Of a stretch of DNA of 64,000 nucleotides, positions 29,571-39,258 are shown piece after piece. Position 1 is the first letter of the stretch. Every line of letters starts with the position of its first letter. The stretch is from NCBI RefSeq assembly GCF_003609835.1, contig NZ_AP017898.1:1426001-1490000 (forward strand), in the 5' to 3' direction. The position numbers were made by a program, and so were the translations under genes. The notes beneath the pieces are model-generated. The model saw only the letters and a program-made list of their open reading frames with translations, was not told the origin of the DNA and searched no databases. The stretch is from Sphingopyxis sp. FD7 (GTDB lineage Bacteria > Pseudomonadota > Alphaproteobacteria > Sphingomonadales > Sphingomonadaceae).

Positions 29571-31537
29571 GGCGCAAAACGCTCCTGTGCTTTGCGGTGC
29601 CGGCGCGCGCGCCACATGGCGAGCAGCTGCGCGCGGCCGAGCAGCGACAGCGTCGCGCCGAGCGCAATCAGTCCGCCGCCCAGCCATATCCACCACACCA
29701 AAGGTTTCCACCACAGGCGAATCTGATAGCGGTCGGCACGGCCATCCTCGCCCGACACCGGCTGGCCCAGCACCGCGTAAAGCTGCCCGCCGGGCCGCGT
29801 CAGCAGCGCGGCTTCGTTGGTTTCGGTCGGTGCGGTGCCCATCAGTCCCGGAAAAGTGCGCGCTTCGGGTTTCATCGTAAAGCTGTTGCCCGATGCGGTT
29901 GTCGCGACCAGCGAGCCTTCAACGGCGGTATAGTTCGGCCCGGCCACGGGCTTCACGCCCACGAATTTTACCGAAAAATCGGCGATGCGGATGGTCTCGC
30001 CAGGCGCGGCGGCGACCAGCCTCTCCTTGATGAAGGCGCTTTCGGCGCCCATTCCGGCGAGACACACCGCGACGCCGAAATGCGCCACGACCATGCCCCA
30101 GGTCGGCAAGGGCACGCGCCGAAGGTTGCGCCCCCACAGCGGGGCCAGGCTCGCGACCGCGACGACAGCGGCAACGGTCATGCCGAGCAACGGCAATATC
30201 CCCACGGCGCCGCCGAACAGGATCAGCGCGAAGAGCACCGCCGCCCCTGCAAGGGCCGACGCGGGGAGGCGCGACCACAATCTTTTGCCGTCATCCTTGC
30301 GCCAGCTGAGCAACGGTCCCGCGACCATGACAAGGCAGAGGATCAGCGCCAGCGGCCCCGCGACGCGATTATAATAGGGTGGCCCGACCGAAATCTTCTC
30401 GCCCATCGCTTCGGCGACGATCGGATAGAGCGTGCCAAGCAGCACGAGCGCGAGGATCGTCGTCAGCAGCAGATTGTTGATGACGAGCGCGCCCTCGCGG
30501 CTCAGCAGCGCGAATTTCTTGCCCTCGGCGACCGCCCCGGCGCGCAGCGCGAACAGGGTGAGCGCGCCGCCGATATAGATCGCCATCAGCACGAGCAGAA
30601 AGGTGCCGCGTTCGGGATCGACGGCAAAGCTGTGGACGCTCGTGAGCAATCCCGACCGCACGATGAAGGTGCCGACCATCGACATCGAAAAGCCGATCAC
30701 CGCGAGCATCACCGTCCAGGCGCGCAGCGCGTTGCGCGTTGCCGTCACCGCGACCGAATGGAGCAGCGCCGCCCCCGCGAGCCACGGCACGAGCGAGACA
30801 TTCTCGACCGGATCCCAGAACCACCAGCCGCCCCAGCCAAGCTCATAATAGGCCCAATAGCTGCCCGCGGTGATGCCCAGGGTCAGGAAAATCCAGCTGC
30901 CGAGCACCCACGGCCGCATCGCGCGCGCGAAGGCCGGGCCGATCTCGCGCGTGATCAGCGCGCCGACGGCAAAGCTGAACGCCACCGACAGCCCGACATA
31001 GCCGACGTAGAGCGTCGGCGGGTGGAAGGCCAGGCCGATGTCCTGGAGCAGCGGATTGAGCCCCTGACCGTCGGGCGGCGCCACCGGCAAGCGCTTGAAC
31101 GGGTTGGACGAGAACAGCAGGAAAGCGAAAAAGCCCAGGCTCAATGCCGCCTGCGCCGCCAAGGTCGCGACCAGCGTATCCTCGCGCAGCCGCTTCTCGA
31201 ACAGCGCGATCAGCGCGCCCGACAGCGACAGGATCATCAGCCACAGCAGCATCGACCCTTCGTGATTGCCCCACGTCCCGGCAATCTTGAAGATCATCGG
31301 TTTCAGGCTGTTGCTGTTGCGCGCCACCAGCTCGACCGACATGTCGGAGCGCACGAACAGCGCGATCAACAGACCGAAGGCCGCGGTAGTGAGCACGCCC
31401 TGCGCGACGCTCGCCGGCCGGACGAGCGCCGCCAGATCCTTCGGCCCGCCGCGCAGGAACAAGGTTCCCGCGACGAGCGACAGGCAGGCGAGCGCCGCCG
31501 CGATCCACAGCAGCGCGAGGCCGAGTTCGGCGATCAT
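29567..31537 (-). CDS. ccmF: heme lyase CcmF
   Basis: A 656-residue polytopic protein with about fifteen membrane segments. The tryptophan-rich signature GWGGWWFWDPVENVSL and the conserved histidines of HEGSMLLWL and neighbouring loops identify CcmF, which accepts heme from CcmE and ligates it to apocytochrome c. Start at MIAELGLALLW. Separated from ccmE by a dispersed palindromic repeat (31567-31655). Confidence 0.97.
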   Translation of the reverse strand: MIAELGLALLWIAAALACLSLVAGTLFLRGGPKDLAALVRPASVAQGVLTTAAFGLLIALFVRSDMSVELVARNSNSLKPMIFKIAGTWGNHEGSMLLWLMILSLSGALIALFEKRLREDTLVATLAAQAALSLGFFAFLLFSSNPFKRLPVAPPDGQGLNPLLQDIGLAFHPPTLYVGYVGLSVAFSFAVGALITREIGPAFARAMRPWVLGSWIFLTLGITAGSYWAYYELGWGGWWFWDPVENVSLVPWLAGAALLHSVAVTATRNALRAWTVMLAVIGFSMSMVGTFIVRSGLLTSVHSFAVDPERGTFLLVLMAIYIGGALTLFALRAGAVAEGKKFALLSREGALVINNLLLTTILALVLLGTLYPIVAEAMGEKISVGPPYYNRVAGPLALILCLVMVAGPLLSWRKDDGKRLWSRLPASALAGAAVLFALILFGGAVGILPLLGMTVAAVVAVASLAPLWGRNLRRVPLPTWGMVVAHFGVAVCLAGMGAESAFIKERLVAAAPGETIRIADFSVKFVGVKPVAGPNYTAVEGSLVATTASGNSFTMKPEARTFPGLMGTAPTETNEAALLTRPGGQLYAVLGQPVSGEDGRADRYQIRLWWKPLVWWIWLGGGLIALGATLSLLGRAQLLAMWRARRHRKAQERFAP

Positions 31538-31566
31538 GCGATCACACCATCAAACCAGTGCATGTC

Positions 31567-31655
31567 TTTGCGAGGAGCGAAGCGACGAAGCAATCTCCAG
31601 CTATCGACACCAAAGGCCGCGAGCTGGAGATTGCTTCGCTTCGCTCGCAATGACG
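31567..31655. repeat. dispersed palindromic repeat (GCGAAGCAATCTCCAGC family)
   Basis: Second copy of the element at 5541-5644: GACGAAGCAATCTCCAGCT and its inverted copy AGCTGGAGATTGCTTCG, with outer TTTGCGAG / CTCGCAATGACG ends. It lies inside the ccm operon between ccmE and ccmF and could modulate read-through or mRNA stability. Confidence 0.85.
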
Positions 31656-31670
31656 AACTTGGAACGCAGC

Positions 31671-32108
31671 TCATACCCCCGCCGCCGCCTTCATATCCTT
31701 CGGCATTTCGCCCATCTGCGGTGGCATATAGCGTTCGTCATGCTTGGCCAGGATACGGTCGGCAACAAAGGTACCGTCGGCGCGCATCCGGCCGTCGGCG
31801 ACCATGCCGCTTTCCTCGCCGAACAGATCGGGGACGATGCCCTTATATTCGACAGGCACCGATGCCTTGCCGTCGGTTGCGACGAAACGGATCGTGAGGC
31901 CATCGGGCTGCCGCACGATGCTGCCTTTCGCGACCATGCCGCCCAACCGCATCGCTTCACCGACCGCCGCCTTGCCGCCCGCGACTTCGACAGGCGTACG
32001 GAAATAGGCCGCCTCGTCGCGAAGCGCGCTCGCCGCGAGCACGCCCGCGCCGACGACGCCACACAGCGCGACGACCGCCAGGACCAGCCGCTGATGCTTT
32101 GCCTTCAT
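31671..32108 (-). CDS. ccmE: periplasmic heme chaperone CcmE
   Basis: A 145-residue OB-fold protein with one N-terminal membrane anchor (residues 9-28) and the heme-binding motif LAKHDERYMPP, in which His123 forms the covalent bond to heme and Tyr127 is an axial ligand. RLGGMVAKGSIV and EYKGIVPDLFGE are typical. It shuttles heme from CcmC to CcmF. Its start overlaps the ccmD stop by three bases. Confidence 0.97.
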   Translation of the reverse strand: MKAKHQRLVLAVVALCGVVGAGVLAASALRDEAAYFRTPVEVAGGKAAVGEAMRLGGMVAKGSIVRQPDGLTIRFVATDGKASVPVEYKGIVPDLFGEESGMVADGRMRADGTFVADRILAKHDERYMPPQMGEMPKDMKAAAGV

Positions 32109-32260
32109 CGACGATCCTTTCGCAGCGCGTCGCTGCGTCTCTCGGCCCGCACCATCGCGCGCCAGCTCGACCAGAGCACCGCGGCGGTCAGCGCGACCGT
32201 CAGGCCATAGGCCGCGGCCACATAGGCCCATTGACCGCCCCCGCTGATCACCCCCGCCAC
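32105..32260 (-). CDS. ccmD: heme exporter protein CcmD
   Basis: A 51-residue small membrane protein read from GTG at 32260: MAGVISGGGQWAYVAAAYG, one helix (about residues 11-31) and a basic tail with RAERRSDALRKDRR. Position between ccmC and ccmE, the WAYVAAAYG motif and the length match CcmD, which stabilises CcmE in the CcmABCD complex. The RBS GAGGAGGAATAAG overlaps the end of ccmC. Confidence 0.9.
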   Translation of the reverse strand: MAGVISGGGQWAYVAAAYGLTVALTAAVLWSSWRAMVRAERRSDALRKDRR

Positions 32261-32263
32261 GCC

Positions 32264-32995
32264 TTATTCCTCCTCGTCGGCCAGCCGCCGCAGCCGCGCC
32301 GCGACGCGGTTGTCGGCGATGATCCGCCGCATCCGCATCAGCACGATAGCCCCGAATAGCAGCGAAAAACCCAGCAAGGTCAAGCCCAGCGGCCACAGCA
32401 GTGCGCCGTCGATGCTCGATCCGCCCAGCGTGATGCTCGGTCCCTGATGCAGGCTGTTCCACCACACGACGCTGCGGTTGATGATCGGGATGTTGATCGC
32501 GCCGACCAGCGCATAGATCGCCGCCCCGCGCGACAGTGATCCACCCTGTCGCTGCGCATCGTCGCCGTTCGTGAGCGCGATAAAACCAGCATAAAGAAAG
32601 AGGAGCACGAGCATCGAGGTCATCCGCCCGTCCCATTCCCACCAGGTGCCCCAGGTCGGCTTGCCCCAGATCGACCCGGTGGCAAGGCAAAGCGCGGTGA
32701 ACAGCATCCCCGGCACCGCGATCGCGCGCGCGGCGATGCCCGCCAGCGGATGCCGCCACACCAGCTGGACAAGCCCCGCAACCGCCAGTGAGGTCCAGCC
32801 GCCCATGCCCAGCCACGCCGACGGCACATGAACATAGAGGATGCGCGCGGTCTCGCCCTGCTTGTAATCGCCTGGCACCAGCGTCAGCCCGGCCAGCCCC
32901 CCACCGAACACCAGCAACAGGCCAAGGCCGAGCAGCCAAGGCGTCAGCGGCCTGGCAATCGTCAGAAAACGGGTCGGATTGGCATAGGCGTGCAT
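32264..32995 (-). CDS. ccmC: heme exporter / heme-handling protein CcmC
   Basis: A 243-residue protein with six membrane segments and the periplasmic tryptophan-rich loop WGTWWEWDGR, plus conserved His in LYVHVPSAW. CcmC attaches heme to CcmE. It begins the ccm run here; ccmA and ccmB (the ABC release module) are not adjacent and must lie elsewhere. Start at MHAYANPTRF. Confidence 0.96.
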   Translation of the reverse strand: MHAYANPTRFLTIARPLTPWLLGLGLLLVFGGGLAGLTLVPGDYKQGETARILYVHVPSAWLGMGGWTSLAVAGLVQLVWRHPLAGIAARAIAVPGMLFTALCLATGSIWGKPTWGTWWEWDGRMTSMLVLLFLYAGFIALTNGDDAQRQGGSLSRGAAIYALVGAINIPIINRSVVWWNSLHQGPSITLGGSSIDGALLWPLGLTLLGFSLLFGAIVLMRMRRIIADNRVAARLRRLADEEE

Positions 32996-33065
32996 CGGTT
33001 TCGCGTCGTCCTTAGGAGAGGCGGCGCCTGCGGTCCAGCGATTTGCCGGGCGAAGGCGTCGGGAT

Positions 33066-33419
33066 TCACTGTTCCGGCCGCGTCCAGATCCAACTGCCCG
33101 TCACGCCCGCAGCGACCACCGGCACCATCGCCCATGGCCACGGCGCAAGCGCCAGCGCAAGCGCGATACTCGCAACGAAGGCAAGTGACGCGGCAACCTT
33201 GGCCTTGCGGCTGATCGCGCCATGGTCGCGCCACGCGACGATATGCGGTCCGAAGGTCTGATGCGCCAGCAGCCACGCCTCCAGCCGCGGCGACGAGCGC
33301 GCGAAGCAGAAGGCGGCGAGAATGACGAACGGCACCGTCGGCAGCAACGGCAGTACCGCGCCGATCGCCCCCAGGCCGAGCGACAACCAGCCCGCGACCA
33401 GATAGAAGTGCCGTTTCAT
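33066..33419 (-). CDS. DUF454 (YbaN-like) membrane protein
   Basis: A 117-residue inner-membrane protein with three to four hydrophobic segments and the family motif AGAIGAVLPLLPTVPFVILAA-like region, followed by FARSSPRLEAWLL and GAISRKAKV. This matches DUF454/YbaN, whose role is unknown. MKRHFYLVAG at 33419 is taken as start; the ATG at 33455 would add 12 polar residues. It lies upstream of ccmC on the same strand with a 70-bp gap. Confidence 0.8.
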   Translation of the reverse strand: MKRHFYLVAGWLSLGLGAIGAVLPLLPTVPFVILAAFCFARSSPRLEAWLLAHQTFGPHIVAWRDHGAISRKAKVAASLAFVASIALALALAPWPWAMVPVVAAGVTGSWIWTRPEQ

Positions 33420-33463
33420 TTGCGATGGCTTAGCGCCTTTTCTCCCCGACGCCATCCACTTAC

Positions 33464-33536
33464 CGTCGCCCCCGCGCAGGCGGGGGCCGCTGGCAACCTT
33501 GGCGAGATGGCGGCCCCCGCCTTCGCGGGGGCGACG
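33464..33536. repeat. palindromic repeat (27-bp arms)
   Basis: Arms 33464-33490 and 33510-33536 are inverted copies with one mismatch, containing CGTCGCCCCCGCGCAGGCGG and complement. GCGAAGGCGGG family. It sits at the 3' end of the leucine dehydrogenase gene and upstream of the DUF454 gene, both minus strand, where it could end transcription of the dehydrogenase gene. Confidence 0.85.
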
Positions 33537-33537
33537 C

Positions 33538-34587
33538 TCACCCGCGCCCGATCAGCTTTTGCGCCATCCGGTCGGCGACGACCGACGCCGGAGTGCCGCT
33601 CGCCTTGCTTTCGGTCCAGATTTCGGCGAGTCGGCCGGGAATCAGCCGGATGCGGCTTTCGACCTCTTCCTGGCTGCCCTGCCCCAGATATTCGAGCGCG
33701 ACGTTGATGATCCCGCCCGCGTTGATGACATAGTCAGGAGCATAGACAATGCCGCGATCATGAATCCGCTGGCCGTCGAGCGCGGTCGCGAGCTGGTTGT
33801 TCGCACCGCCCGCGACGATTTGGACCTTCAGCTTGGCGATGCTCGCCTCGGTCAGGATCGCGCCCAGCGCATTGGGGCTGAGCACATCGGCCTCGACCTC
33901 CATGATCGCCGCCGAATCGGCCAGCTCGGCGCCCAGTTCCTCGGCCAGCGCCTTCGCGCGCGCCAGATTGACGTCGGCGAGGGTCAGCTTCGCGCCTTCG
34001 GCCGCCAGCCGCCGCGCGACGCCGCCGCCGACGCTGCCGACGCCCTGGATCGCGACGCGCACATCCTTCGCGCTGTCGGCGCCCAGCCCTTCGCGAATCG
34101 CCGCCTTGATGCCCAGGTAAACGCCGAGCGCGGTGAATGGTCCCGGGTCGCCGCCCGCCTCGCCGCTCGCGACGGGCAGCCCGCTGACATGCTTGGTCTG
34201 CTTGGCAATTTCGACCATGTCGGCGTCGGTGATGCCGACATCCTCGGCGGTCACATAGGCGCCGCCGAGCGAATCGACCGCGCGGCCGAACGCCGCGAGC
34301 AGTTCGGGGGTCTTCGCCTGCCCTTCGTCGGCCAGGATCACGCCCTTGCCGCCGCCCATCGGCAGCCCCGCCATCGCATTTTTATAGCTCATGCCGCGCG
34401 ACAGGCGCAGCGCGTCGGTGATCGCCGCCGCGCGCTGCGGATAATGCCAGTAACGCACGCCGCCCGCGCCGGGGCCGAGGTGCGTCGAATGGACGGCGAT
34501 CACCGCGGTCAGGCCGCTGGCGCGATCGCGGAACATGTGGACATGTTCGTGATCGTCGAAATCGGCGAAATCCCAGACAGCGGACAT
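33538..34587 (-). CDS. Glu/Leu/Phe/Val dehydrogenase (leucine dehydrogenase type)
   Basis: A 349-residue amino acid dehydrogenase: GGVRYWHYP, RLSRGMSYKNAMAGLPMGGGKG with the substrate Lys69 and catalytic Lys81, and the NAD motif GVGSVGGG. Length and sequence fit leucine or valine dehydrogenase rather than the larger glutamate enzymes. It deaminates branched-chain amino acids to 2-oxoacids with NAD, feeding the type of pathway encoded at 43-51 kb. RBS GAGGAAGC precedes the ATG. A perfect palindrome lies 23 bp upstream of the start. Confidence 0.9.
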   Translation of the reverse strand: MSAVWDFADFDDHEHVHMFRDRASGLTAVIAVHSTHLGPGAGGVRYWHYPQRAAAITDALRLSRGMSYKNAMAGLPMGGGKGVILADEGQAKTPELLAAFGRAVDSLGGAYVTAEDVGITDADMVEIAKQTKHVSGLPVASGEAGGDPGPFTALGVYLGIKAAIREGLGADSAKDVRVAIQGVGSVGGGVARRLAAEGAKLTLADVNLARAKALAEELGAELADSAAIMEVEADVLSPNALGAILTEASIAKLKVQIVAGGANNQLATALDGQRIHDRGIVYAPDYVINAGGIINVALEYLGQGSQEEVESRIRLIPGRLAEIWTESKASGTPASVVADRMAQKLIGRG

Positions 34588-34609
34588 GGCAGCTTCCTCA
34601 CGTTAAAAA

Positions 34610-34627
34610 ATTACGTGAAGACGTAAT
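34610..34627. promoter_or_regulatory. palindromic operator candidate before the leucine dehydrogenase gene
   Basis: ATTACGT-GAAG-ACGTAAT is a perfect inverted repeat with 7-bp arms, 23 bp before the ATG of the minus-strand dehydrogenase gene. It is A+T-richer than its surroundings, as expected of a promoter or operator. The binding protein is unknown. Confidence 0.45.
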
Positions 34628-34684
34628 AATGAAACAGGGGTAACGAGTCACCCCAAAAGCGTCTGTCAGCCATGAAAGCAAAAA

Positions 34685-34762
34685 TGGGGCGACCAACGGG
34701 GCTCGAACCCGTGACCTCCGGTACCACAAACCGGCGCTCTAACCAACTGAGCTATGATCGCC
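34685..34762 (-). tRNA. tRNA-His (GTG)
   Basis: Reads as a full cloverleaf on the minus strand: acceptor GCGATCA/TGGTCGC with the extra 5' G paired to C73 that marks tRNA-His, D-arm AGCTCAGTTGGTTAGAGC, anticodon stem CCGGT/ACCGG with loop TTGTGGT (anticodon GTG), and T-arm ACGGG-TTCGAAC-CCCGT. The 3' CCA is encoded. It stands alone. Confidence 0.97.
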
Positions 34763-34863
34763 ACACGCCGCGCGAACCCGCCTGCGACAGCGCGCGGCGA
34801 TAGGCCCGACCTCCCCCTTCGTCAAGCATTGTTCGCGTCGGTCGACAACAGTAAAAGCGCGCC

Positions 34864-35544
34864 ATGGCTGGCAAGGATCATGTCGACATGGCCTCTTCGG
34901 GCGCCGACCGCACCGCAGCGCGGCTGGCGGCCGTCCCCGGCATACGCCGCGCGCCGACACCCAGGCTCGAACAGTTCATGCTGCCGCGCTTCCTCGACGG
35001 CGAAACCTGCGCCGCGCTGATCGCGCTGATCGACGGCGATGCGCGTCCCTCGACGATCGCCGACCCCAATGGCGACGAGGCGTTCCGCACCAGTTCGACC
35101 TGCGACCTCGACCACCGCCTTCCGCTCGTGAGCGCCGTGAACAAAAGGCTCCACGATCTGACCGGCATCCCGCTCGAATATGGCGAGCCCTTGCAGGGCC
35201 AGCGCTATGACGTCGGCGAGGAGTTCAAGGCGCACACCGACTATTTCGACCCCCACGGCGCCGACTGGGACATCTATTGCGCGGTGCCCGGCCAGCGGAG
35301 CTGGACCCTGATGATCTACCTCAACCAGCCCGCCGCGGGCGGCGCGACGCGCTTCCTCGCCACCGGCAAGATGCACCAGCCCGAAGTCGGCAAGCTGCTC
35401 GCGTGGAACAATGTCCGCCCCGACGGGACGACGAACCCCGACACGCTCCACCATGGGATGAAGGTGCGCAAGGGGCGCAAATATATCATCACCAAATGGT
35501 TCCGCGAACGGCCGTGGCCGTGGACGGAGGGGGAGTTGGGGTAA
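34864..35544 (+). CDS. 2OG-Fe(II) oxygenase (prolyl 4-hydroxylase family)
   Basis: A 226-residue dioxygenase with the Fe(II) facial triad: His124 and Asp126 (HTDYF) and a distal His in LHHGMKV (196 or 197), followed by a basic residue in KGRKYI for 2-oxoglutarate. GQRYDVGEEFKAHTDYF, YLNQPAAGGATRF and GKLLAWNN match the bacterial prolyl 4-hydroxylase alpha-like family. The protein substrate is unknown. No signal peptide, so cytoplasmic. Transcribed away from tRNA-His. Confidence 0.85.
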   Translation: MAGKDHVDMASSGADRTAARLAAVPGIRRAPTPRLEQFMLPRFLDGETCAALIALIDGDARPSTIADPNGDEAFRTSSTCDLDHRLPLVSAVNKRLHDLTGIPLEYGEPLQGQRYDVGEEFKAHTDYFDPHGADWDIYCAVPGQRSWTLMIYLNQPAAGGATRFLATGKMHQPEVGKLLAWNNVRPDGTTNPDTLHHGMKVRKGRKYIITKWFRERPWPWTEGELG

Positions 35545-35580
35545 CGGCTACCTCAAAACCCGTTCGTGTCGAACGGAAAT

Positions 35581-35604
35581 AGGGGTCGGTTTGCACCGAC
35601 CCCT
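35581..35604. terminator. bidirectional hairpin terminator
   Basis: Perfect 10-bp stem AGGGGTCGGT/ACCGACCCCT with a TTGC loop, placed 36 bp after the hydroxylase stop and 8 bp before the stop of the convergent SIMPL gene. Confidence 0.75.
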
Positions 35605-35612
35605 CGTTGGAA

Positions 35613-36356
35613 TTACCGCATCAGCCTATACTGGAAGTGCAGCGTCAGCGTGTTCGACACCCGCCCTGGTTCAACCGGTGTCGATTTGGCATCGGCGGCC
35701 ATTTCCATCCGCACATAGGGCATCGGCGGCTGTGGCCCGGCAAAGCCGCCCTCGCTGATCGACACCAGTTCGGCGCCGCGATAGCCCGCAAGCCGTGCAT
35801 AATCCGCGGCCTTGGCCTCGGCCGCCTTGATCGCCGCGCCGCGCGCACCGACGAGCTGCGCATCGGGATCCTTCATGCCGAACCACGGCCCTTCGATATT
35901 GGTCCCGCCCGCGGCGACGAGCGCGTCGAGCAGCGGGCCGATGTCGTCGATCCTGCCCGTCGTCGCGCGCACGGTGTTCGATACCTGATAGCCCAGAAAG
36001 CGCGGTGGCTGGCCGTCGGTGCGGTTGCTGTAATCATATTGCGGCGACAGGTTGATGCCGCTCGTCTGGATGTCCTCGGCCTTGATCCCGCGCGCCTTGG
36101 CGGCGGCGATCAGCCGGTCCATCGCGGCGGCATTGGCGCGCATCGCCTCCACCGCGGTGGACGCGGTGGTGGTCACTCCGGCGCCGACGGTCGCCTGGTC
36201 GGGGCGCGAGCGCACCTCCTCGCTGACGCTGAAGCTCAGGATCGGCCCCTGCGTCGTCGCTGCCGTCACCGCCGATCCTCCTTGCTGTGCGATGGCGGGC
36301 GCCGCCGCGATCAGGGCCAGTCCGGATGCCATAGCGGCAAGCATTTGCTTCGTCAT
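35613..36356 (-). CDS. SIMPL domain (DUF541) exported protein
   Basis: A 247-residue periplasmic or outer-membrane-associated protein: signal peptide about residues 1-25 (ending AIAQ), then a SIMPL domain with SEEVRSRPDQATVGAGV, AAAKARGIKAEDIQTSGINLSPQYDY and GYQVSNTVRATT. Family members (such as Brucella BP26) form ring-like oligomers; function is not settled. RBS AGGAGAATGAA precedes the ATG at 36356; a longer start at 36401 would disrupt the signal peptide. Confidence 0.85.
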   Translation of the reverse strand: MTKQMLAAMASGLALIAAAPAIAQQGGSAVTAATTQGPILSFSVSEEVRSRPDQATVGAGVTTTASTAVEAMRANAAAMDRLIAAAKARGIKAEDIQTSGINLSPQYDYSNRTDGQPPRFLGYQVSNTVRATTGRIDDIGPLLDALVAAGGTNIEGPWFGMKDPDAQLVGARGAAIKAAEAKAADYARLAGYRGAELVSISEGGFAGPQPPMPYVRMEMAADAKSTPVEPGRVSNTLTLHFQYRLMR

Positions 36357-36490
36357 TTCATTCTCCTGTGAACCGGGCTTGCGGTCATTTGCCATTTCCA
36401 CCCCGTAACGCCGACGGCGCGGACCCGTTCCCGCCTTTGTGCGGACGGCGCTTGCATGATGCTGAACGCGTCAGTAGCGAGCCGTTCATC

Positions 36491-38266
<1,776 letters not shown>

Positions 38267-38330
38267 GCGGGAGGTGAAACACTCCTGCGCGCGACATCCG
38301 CTTTGAGGTGGTGAGCTGCCCTATAAGTCC

Positions 38331-38447
38331 GTCATGCTGGCTGCGGCGATGGCCTCGCTGTTTCAGCATCCATGGCCTGACCTCTGATCCGGCGCTGCAC
38401 CGGAGGAAACGAATGGGCCATGGACCCTGAAACAAGTTCAGGGTGAC
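38331..38447. repeat. composite dispersed repeat
   Basis: Contains GTCATGCTGGCTGCGGCGAT ... TTTCAGCATCCATGGCC and the palindrome ACCCTGAAACAAGTTCAGGGT (38423-38443). Such blocks are common intergenic repeats in sphingomonads. It fills most of the 245-bp gap between uup and the convergent cysQ and probably includes their terminators. Confidence 0.6.
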
Positions 38448-38511
38448 GCGAATTGAGAGGTCCGCAATCGGTCGTTTACCGTCATCGCAACGACCATCGC
38501 CCCAAAAAACC

Positions 38512-39258
38512 TCACCCCCCGGCACCAAACTCCCGCGCCAGCCGCAGCACCGGCTCGGCCAGTTCCTTGCGGCAGATCAGCAGGTCGGGAAGATAGGTGT
38601 CGGCATTGTTATAGCGCAGCGGCGACCCGTCGGCGCGGCTCACATGCAGTCCGGCAGCCGCGGCCACCGCGGCAGGCGCGCAATTGTCCCATTCATATTG
38701 GCCGCCGCTGTGCAGATAGATGTCGGCCTCGCCGCGCACGACCGCCATCGCTTTCGCGCCGGCCGACCCCATGGCGACCAGCTCGGCGCCCAGATGGTCG
38801 GCGACGAACAGCGCTTCGGCGGCGGGGCGCGAGCGGCTGACCAGCATCTTTGGCGGGTCGTTCGGCGGCGCGAGCGGCGGCGGCGACGCCGATGTCAGCG
38901 TCACCCCCAACCCCGGCAGCGCGACCACGCCGACCGCGGCAACGCCGTCGATCGCCAGCGCGACATGCACGGCCCAGTCGCTACGCCCCTCGCCATATTC
39001 GCGCGTGCCGTCGAGCGGATCGACGATCCACACGCGCGACCGGGCGCAGCGTGCGACATTGTCCTTCTCCTCTTCGGAAAGGAGCGCATCGTCGGGGCGC
39101 GCCGCGTGGATTTCGCGGCACAGCATCGCGTTCGCGGCTTCGTCGCCCGCCTGCCCCAGCGCCTTGCCCTCGATATCGCCGCGCGCGCGAAGATCGAGCA
39201 GGATCGCCCCCGCCGCCGCCGCGAGACGCTCGGCAAGCTGGTCGTCGGTCTCGTTCAT
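38512..39258 (-). CDS. cysQ: 3'(2'),5'-bisphosphate nucleotidase CysQ
   Basis: A 248-residue inositol-monophosphatase-fold enzyme. Metal motifs: LLSEEEKD (residues 59-66), [12 protein letters not shown] (77-88) and [10 protein letters not shown]. CysQ hydrolyses 3'-phosphoadenosine 5'-phosphate, the by-product of PAPS use, relieving inhibition of sulfur assimilation. Its start overlaps the cysN-cysC stop (ATGA), so it belongs to the same operon. Confidence 0.93.
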   Translation of the reverse strand: MNETDDQLAERLAAAAGAILLDLRARGDIEGKALGQAGDEAANAMLCREIHAARPDDALLSEEEKDNVARCARSRVWIVDPLDGTREYGEGRSDWAVHVALAIDGVAAVGVVALPGLGVTLTSASPPPLAPPNDPPKMLVSRSRPAAEALFVADHLGAELVAMGSAGAKAMAVVRGEADIYLHSGGQYEWDNCAPAAVAAAAGLHVSRADGSPLRYNNADTYLPDLLICRKELAEPVLRLAREFGAGG

